A stretch of 10,932 bases of DNA from contig PMBV01000460.1 of assembly GCA_003153055.1 (NCBI GenBank), positions 1 to 10,932 on the forward strand, written 5' to 3'. This document shows positions 6,539 to 10,932 of this stretch, one piece after another. Source of the DNA: Myxococcales bacterium. Lineage in GTDB: Bacteria > Myxococcota > Myxococcia > Myxococcales > Myxococcaceae. The position numbers and the translations under genes were made by a program. Position 1 is the first letter of the stretch. Each line of letters starts with the position of its first letter. The notes beneath the pieces are model-generated. The model was not told the DNA's origin and did no database searches. It worked only from the letters and a program-made list of their open reading frames with translations.

Positions 6539-8706
6539 AGGGCCAGCAGCTTCCGTCGCACGGTGAGGGCGAACTGCTGGCCCCCGCGCTGCAGCAACAG
6601 CTCGACTGGAGTACCCGAGGGACCCCGGATACGGCCGACGATCTGCTCGATGGACTGGCCGGCGGTCGGCTGCCGGTCCACCGCGACGATGACGTCGCCC
6701 CGCTGCACGCCGGCCCGCTCGGCTGGGCCCCCTTCGTTCACTTCGCTGACGAGCACCGCGCCAGACCGATTGTCGAGCACCATGCCGACGCCCTCGAACT
6801 GGAAGGCCGCCGACGTCGGTTGCTCATGAGGAGCGCGGGTGAGGGCCACGTCCCACCGGTCGCCATCGCCAGCGCCTCGACTGGCCGGCTGGTACTGGGG
6901 GTGACGCACGGTGAGCCGGGCCGACCGAGGAGAGGGAGGCAAGGCGAACTCCCCTCGCGCGTCGGTGACGACCGAGAGGCGGTAGGGCCCCAGATCGCCT
7001 CCGCTGACGGCGTCGACCTGAGCGCCCGAGATGGGCAACTGGCTCCCCACGTCTCGCACCACCCCTCGCACCGACACCGCGCCCTCGAGCGACAGGTGCA
7101 CGTCGAGCGGCGAAGGGCCCACCTCGACGCGGGCCGTGCTGCTGCGGCCACGGCCGGAGGCCTCGAGGGTCAGCTCCCAGAGCCCCAGGGGCAGCTCGAG
7201 CTGGGTCAGCCCGTCGGGCGCCAGGACGAGCTGCCTTTGGACCGCGCCGGTGTCGAGGCTCCGCGACAGGAGCAGCGCGTCGGTGACCGGCGCGCCGCGA
7301 TCGTCCTCCAGATGCACCACGATCCGCCCTCGCCCCAGCCTCAGCACCACGTCGTCACCGGGCTTCGCGCGAGCTGTCGCGGCACCACCGGGCCCCTCGG
7401 CATCGAGGGCCACGAGCTCCGTGGGGAGGCCCTCGAAGCGAAAGTGGCCCTGCGCGTCGGTCACGGTCTCGGCCAGCGGCCCCGGCCAGGCGCCGCTCCG
7501 CCAGCGAACCCGCACCCCGGCGCTCGGCGGCTCCACGCGCCCCTCCAGCGTGGCCCCGCCCTTCACCACCACGTCCCAGCGCTGGCCGTCTCCCTTCTGC
7601 TCGAAGGGCCCGGCCAGGGCGACGAAGGCCCCCAGGCGCACCTGCACCACGTAGCGGCCGTTGACGAGCGAGGGGAAGGTGAAGTGCCCATCGGGCCCGC
7701 TGGTGGCCGCGGCCGCCACCGCCTCGGTGGAGACCTCAACGGCCGTGAGCTGGGCGAGCGCCAGTGGTTGCCCGTCTCGAGTCACCTGCCCTTCGGCCCA
7801 CGTGGCCAGCTCGGCGTTGAGCTCGAGGCCCTCCTTGCTCTCGCCCACCGCCAGCCGCAGGAGCGGCCCCGAGATCCGCGTGCCACGGGGCGTGACGGCC
7901 CACAGCCGCTGGAGGCCGGAGGGACCCTCCACGTCGAAGTGGCCGTCTCGGGTAGTGAAGACCGTCGAGGTGCGCACACCCTGGCTGCCTCCCTGGAGCA
8001 GCTCGGCCCAGACGGTGGCCCCGCCCACTGGAGCGCCCGACTCGCTCACGGTTCCCTTCAAGCGGCACGACGGCGTCAGCACGACCTCGAGCTGCCCGCC
8101 CGAGCGCGCGAGCTCGAGCGAGACCCACTCGCTGCGGTTGAGGTACCCAAGCGCGGTCACGTCGAGCCAGGTAGGCCCTCGCGGCCCCACCAACTTGAAG
8201 CGCCCCGACGCGTCGGTCTTCGACGCCTGGTGGGCGGTCACGACGGTCGCCCCGTTGACCGGCTTCCTCGAGAGGAGATCGATCACCACCGCCTCGACGC
8301 GCACGCCCGGGCCCAGCACCAGCACCAGGTCGTCGCGCGAGGCACCCGGGGCCAGCGCGATCGGGCCGACCACCTCGGAGGCCGACTCATCGGCGGAGGC
8401 CGAGAGGTACACCGAGCCCGCCGGCACGTCCTCGAAGAGGAACCGCCCATCGGGTCGGGTCAGCGCGACCAGGGGCATGGTCGCCCGTAGGGTGACGCGG
8501 GCTCGGTCGACGGGTTGTCCCTCGCGAAGCACCAGGCCGCTCACCCGGACGAACGCACGGGTCGAGGTCGGGTGGCTCGGAGTCACGGCTTCGGGCCGCG
8601 CCTCTTCCGCCGGGGCCGCGGCCACCTCGGGGTCCGACGGCCACCACAGCATCAGGGCGCCCACGAGGAGCGCGAATCCCACCAGGAGCAGGCGCCACCG
8701 CCTCAT
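6535..8706 (-). CDS. Membrane-anchored protein with about seven carboxypeptidase-regulatory-like repeats and a C-terminal PDZ domain
   Basis: The 723-residue protein starts with a basic MRRWR followed by a hydrophobic segment (6-22), a signal anchor or signal peptide, and an Ala/Pro/Glu-rich linker to about 50. Then come beta-sandwich repeats of the carboxypeptidase regulatory-like type, starting near 52, 134, 214, 303, 383, 458 and 542. Most show a G-x-V strand, a P-V-x-x-A-x-V turn and a D-x-x-G-x-F strand, for example RPDGRFLFEDVPAGSVYL (84-101) and TDAQGHFRFEGLPTE (416-430). Residues about 636-720 form a PDZ domain, with GVGMVLDN and a GPAERAGVQRGDVIVAVD core (660-677). Such repeats usually act as extracellular scaffolds, and PDZ domains bind peptide C termini; no enzyme domain is seen. 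No Shine-Dalgarno precedes the ATG at 8706, but an in-frame TGA two codons upstream rules out an earlier start. The coiled-coil gene ends 67 bases upstream. Confidence 0.85.
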   Translation of the reverse strand: MRRWRLLLVGFALLVGALMLWWPSDPEVAAAPAEEARPEAVTPSHPTSTRAFVRVSGLVLREGQPVDRARVTLRATMPLVALTRPDGRFLFEDVPAGSVYLSASADESASEVVGPIALAPGASRDDLVLVLGPGVRVEAVVIDLLSRKPVNGATVVTAHQASKTDASGRFKLVGPRGPTWLDVTALGYLNRSEWVSLELARSGGQLEVVLTPSCRLKGTVSESGAPVGGATVWAELLQGGSQGVRTSTVFTTRDGHFDVEGPSGLQRLWAVTPRGTRISGPLLRLAVGESKEGLELNAELATWAEGQVTRDGQPLALAQLTAVEVSTEAVAAAATSGPDGHFTFPSLVNGRYVVQVRLGAFVALAGPFEQKGDGQRWDVVVKGGATLEGRVEPPSAGVRVRWRSGAWPGPLAETVTDAQGHFRFEGLPTELVALDAEGPGGAATARAKPGDDVVLRLGRGRIVVHLEDDRGAPVTDALLLSRSLDTGAVQRQLVLAPDGLTQLELPLGLWELTLEASGRGRSSTARVEVGPSPLDVHLSLEGAVSVRGVVRDVGSQLPISGAQVDAVSGGDLGPYRLSVVTDARGEFALPPSPRSARLTVRHPQYQPASRGAGDGDRWDVALTRAPHEQPTSAAFQFEGVGMVLDNRSGAVLVSEVNEGGPAERAGVQRGDVIVAVDRQPTAGQSIEQIVGRIRGPSGTPVELLLQRGGQQFALTVRRKLLAL
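6540..6583 (+). terminator. Probable cytochrome transcript terminator lying inside the 3' end of the PDZ gene
   Basis: GGGCCAGCAG (6540-6549) and CTGCTGGCCC (6574-6583) are a perfect 10-base inverted repeat around a 24-base loop, which itself contains CCGT-CGC-ACGG (6553-6563). It begins 12 bases after the cytochrome stop codon, so a + strand transcript would fold into a stable stem at the expected terminator place. The same bases encode the last residues of the PDZ protein on the other strand. No T-run follows. Confidence 0.5.
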
Positions 8707-8735
8707 AGATCAACACTAGCCGAGGCGGACTCGAG

Positions 8736-8773
8736 GCGCGCTGGCCGATCGACGGAGTCTCCGCGCGGCGCGC
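8736..8773 (-). terminator. GC-rich inverted repeats just after the coiled-coil gene stop
   Basis: GCGCGC at 8736-8741 can pair with GCGCGC at 8768-8773, around an inner CGGAG-T-CTCCG repeat (8753-8763). The element directly abuts the stop codon of the coiled-coil gene at 8774-8776 and lies before the PDZ gene start at 8706. The outer arms are self-palindromic and low in complexity, and no T-run follows, so the terminator call is weak. Confidence 0.3.
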
Positions 8774-10932
8774 TCAGGGGCCCCGCTTCCCCTTGTCGGA
8801 GGGATCCTCGTCGACCCAGAGAATCTCCTCGGCCTCGGTGGCGGTCGGCTCGTCGATGTCGAAGACCTCCGGGTCCACCAACGGCTGAGGAGTCACCGCC
8901 TCGGGCACGAGCAGTGGTGGGGTGGGCATGGGAGGAGGCGGAGGCCGCCCTCGAGGAAACGGGGTCGGGTGCGGCGTCTGCCCGTGGGTCGTGGCCGAGG
9001 CCCGCCGACGTATCTCGGCCTCGAGCTTGGTGAGCCTCGCCCGCATCACCGGCACCTCCTCCAACTGAGATGCGAGGCGCACCCGGTCTTGCTCGAGGAG
9101 ATCGCGCTCGGCCCGGGCCTCGACCAGATCACCACGGGCGACCTCGAACTCACTCTGGAGCTGGCCGTATTTCGCACGCAGGGCGAACAGCATCTCCTCG
9201 GCCTGCTGACGACCCGCGAGCGCCCCCGACACGCCGCTGGGCTGCCTCGAGCGAGTGATCTCCAGCTCGGCCTCGAGTTGGGGCAGCCGCCGCTGGAGTC
9301 GAGCGAGCTCCTCCTCCACCGCGGTGCGGGGCGCCTGGGCCTCGAGCAGCTCGGTCTCGAGGGTCACGACCCGGTTCTGCAGCGTCGCGACCTCCACCTC
9401 GGCGAGGTCGGCCCGCTCCTCGGCGGCGGCCAGCACGGCCCCGAGGGGTCCCTCGCCTGACTCCTCTTCCGAAACGCCCAGGCGATCTCCCGCCACGGCG
9501 AGGGCCTGCTCGAGCTCGAGCTTCTGTCGTTGGAGGGCCCCCTGCTCGACCTCGAGGCCCTCAGCGCGACCTCGCCACGCGGCCAGCTGGGTCTCGAGGG
9601 CTTCCTGCCACGCCGCGGATGCCTCGAACCTCGCCACCTGCGCTTGGAGCCGGGAGACCTCCGCGTCGCGAGGAGCTTCTCCCGGGCCCGCCCTCAACCC
9701 TTGCTCGAGCTGACTCTGGAGCGCCGAGAGCTGAGTCGAGCTGGCGAGCCGCTCGTGCTCGAGGAGCGACTGGGCACTTTTGAGCTCCCGGGCCAGCGTC
9801 TCAGTCTCGCCAGCACGCTCCGAGAGCCTGGTGTTGAGCGCTTCAACCTCTTCTTTGAGCGCCCGTTCTCGAGCGCTCACGGCCTCCCTCGCTTCGGCCC
9901 GCGCCGAGGTGACAGCGGAGTCGATGTTCCCCTCGTGCACGCCAACCTGCGCCTGGAGGGCGCGCAGGTGCTCGGCGGTCTGCGCGGCCAGCGCCCGGCG
10001 GGCGGCGGCGTTGAGCTCTTCTTCGCGGGCGAGGAGCACCTGGGCGTGAGCGGCCAGTGCCTCGGCGGCCTCGGCCTTCGTCGCCTCCACCGCCCGAGTG
10101 AGCTCGGCGGCATGACTCGCGCGCGCCTCGGCCAGCACCGCGTCTCGTTGGGCCGCGAGGGCCTGAGCGATCGCTGACTCCAGAGTCCGCTCGTGCTCTT
10201 CGGCCTGAGCCACGAGCGCGCCGGCCGCCTCCGCTCTCGCGGCCTCCAGCGCGCGCTCGAGCGCTCCAACATGATCCGCGCTGCCCTCCGGGTCCCATGG
10301 AGCAGGGAGCCCCGCCCGCGCTTCCGCGACCGCCGCCTCGAGGGCCCGCTGATGGGCCTCGGCTTGAGCCGCCAACGCATCGGCTGCCTCCGCCCTGGCC
10401 GCCGAGACCGCGCGCTCGACCTCTGCTGCGAGATCCGTCGAGTCACGAGCGCCCTGCCGAGCCTCCCCGACCGCCGCCTCGAGGGCTCGCTCGTGGGCGT
10501 CGGCTTGAGCCGCCAACGCGTCGGCCGCCTCGGCCCTGGCCGCCGAAACGGCACGCTCGACCTCGGCGGTGTACGTCAGGCGCGCCTCGGCTGCCGCGGC
10601 ATCTCCCTGGGCGGCGAGCGCGTCGGAGACCGCCGCCTCGAGAGCCCGCCCGTGCTCCTCTGCCTGGGCGCCCAGCGCCTCGGCCACTTCAGCCCTCGCG
10701 GCCTCCGTGGCGCGTGCGAGCTCGTCGGCGTAGGCAGCTCGTTCCTCGGTCAGTGAAGCCTCGAGGGCTCGCTGGTGCGCCTCGGCCTGAGCCACCGCCT
10801 CCGCCTTCGCGGCCTCGACCGCGCGCTCCATGTCAGCTGCGTACGTGGCCCGCGCCTCCGCGAAGGCCGCCTCTCGCTCGACTCCGCTGGCCTGCGCAAC
10901 GGCGATCTCCAGGGCTCGCTGATACTCCTGCG
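8774..10932 (-). CDS. Long coiled-coil protein with alanine-rich tandem repeats, proline-rich segment and acidic tail (N terminus outside window)
   Basis: The frame is open through the right edge. There is an ATG at 10831, but the 33 codons before it (QEYQRALEIAVAQ... to ...ARATYAAD) continue the same repeat, so the real start lies beyond 10932. At least 718 residues are encoded here. Numbering from the ATG at 10831, residues 1-242 are tandem units of 36, 53, 47, 53 and 53 residues with the theme ERAVxAARAEAADALAAQAEAHxRALEAAV. Residues about 243-600 are a less repetitive Leu/Glu-rich coiled coil with heptad spacing. Then a proline-rich stretch (PRGRPPPPPMPTPP) leads to an acidic tail ending DEDPSDKGKRGP. 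No signal or membrane segment is visible in this part, so a cytoplasmic scaffold is plausible. Myxobacterial motility or polarity proteins such as FrzS and AglZ pair an N-terminal receiver-like domain with a long coiled coil; whether this one does depends on sequence outside the window. Confidence 0.85.
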   Translation of the reverse strand, partial: QEYQRALEIAVAQASGVEREAAFAEARATYAADMERAVEAAKAEAVAQAEAHQRALEASLTEERAAYADELARATEAARAEVAEALGAQAEEHGRALEAAVSDALAAQGDAAAAEARLTYTAEVERAVSAARAEAADALAAQADAHERALEAAVGEARQGARDSTDLAAEVERAVSAARAEAADALAAQAEAHQRALEAAVAEARAGLPAPWDPEGSADHVGALERALEAARAEAAGALVAQAEEHERTLESAIAQALAAQRDAVLAEARASHAAELTRAVEATKAEAAEALAAHAQVLLAREEELNAAARRALAAQTAEHLRALQAQVGVHEGNIDSAVTSARAEAREAVSARERALKEEVEALNTRLSERAGETETLARELKSAQSLLEHERLASSTQLSALQSQLEQGLRAGPGEAPRDAEVSRLQAQVARFEASAAWQEALETQLAAWRGRAEGLEVEQGALQRQKLELEQALAVAGDRLGVSEEESGEGPLGAVLAAAEERADLAEVEVATLQNRVVTLETELLEAQAPRTAVEEELARLQRRLPQLEAELEITRSRQPSGVSGALAGRQQAEEMLFALRAKYGQLQSEFEVARGDLVEARAERDLLEQDRVRLASQLEEVPVMRARLTKLEAEIRRRASATTHGQTPHPTPFPRGRPPPPPMPTPPLLVPEAVTPQPLVDPEVFDIDEPTATEAEEILWVDEDPSDKGKRGP
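10106..10932 (-). repeat. In-frame tandem repeats of about 53 codons in the coiled-coil gene
   Basis: Reading leftwards the units are: partial, 10832-10930; 10724-10831 (36 codons); 10565-10723 (53); 10424-10564 (47); 10265-10423 (53); 10106-10264 (53); a degenerate sixth unit starts at 10105. All keep the block AxARAEAAxALxAQAxxHxRxLEAAV and vary mainly in the last 11-17 codons. The units at 10424-10564 and 10265-10423 are also nearly identical at DNA level over their shared first half, which points to recent duplication or conversion. One unit carries an odd coil-breaking insert, LPAPWDPEGSADHVG. Confidence 0.75.

Noticed and set aside
6002..6829. + strand ORF overlapping the cytochrome gene in another frame
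   Set aside because: Its translation over the cytochrome is a run of Arg/Gly/Glu shadow residues, while the cytochrome frame has a signal peptide, CGSCH and a class I fold pattern.
6820..8490. 556-codon + strand ORF opposite the PDZ gene
   Set aside because: It has no domain signature, an Arg/His/Gly/Pro-rich composition typical of antisense frames in GC-rich genes, and the opposite strand has clear repeats and a PDZ domain.
10829..10831. ATG at 10831 as the start of the coiled-coil gene
   Set aside because: The preceding 33 codons to the window edge are open and continue the same repeat, so the ATG is internal.
10106..10932. Repeats considered as a CRISPR array
   Set aside because: The units are in-frame coding repeats of 36-53 codons without short identical repeats separated by unique spacers.

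Overview
The window is G+C-rich (about two thirds by eye), with strong G/C preference at third codon positions, long ORF shadows in other frames, and an alanine-rich coiled-coil protein, a carboxypeptidase-regulatory-like/PDZ protein and several exported proteins. This suggests a myxobacterium or another Myxococcota/deltaproteobacterial genome. No marker gene is present, so the assignment is an inference from style and gene content. I see no rRNA, tRNA, CRISPR array, transposase or phage gene, and no gene-free stretch longer than about 200 bases.

Layout. (1) 1-231, + strand: the 3' end of a small protein with a CTMTGEAHEALH motif. (2) 232-417: convergent intergenic space with a strong two-part hairpin at 373-411 that can serve both flanking genes. 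(3) 418-5979, - strand, transcribed right to left: an exported START-like lipid-binding protein (5302-5979); a 1232-residue multidomain outer-membrane protein (1425-5123) with a degenerate calcineurin-like phosphoesterase domain, a middle domain with an atypical-kinase-like GDWDRH...RDRD signature, RTX-like glycine/aspartate motifs and a C-terminal Omp85-type barrel; and a PAP2 membrane phosphatase (418-1404) starting only 20 bases after the giant gene. (4) 5980-6182: divergent promoter region. (5) 6183-6527, + strand: a small lysine-rich c-type cytochrome. (6) 6535-8706, - strand: a membrane-anchored protein of about seven beta-sandwich repeats ending in a PDZ domain, convergent with the cytochrome gene. 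(7) 8774 to the right edge, - strand: a long coiled-coil protein with tandem alanine-rich repeats, a proline-rich segment and an acidic tail; its N terminus lies outside the window.

How they may work together. The START-like protein, the giant barrel protein and the PAP2 phosphatase are co-directional, all carry export or membrane signals, and all belong to folds that handle lipids or phosphate esters. A shared envelope lipid or phosphate task is a reasonable inference, not a demonstrated one. The cytochrome, the PDZ protein and the coiled-coil protein show no clear functional tie to that cluster. The most unusual object is the giant protein at 1425-5123: its phosphoesterase domain has lost most metal-ligand residues, while its middle domain keeps residues that look like a catalytic loop.
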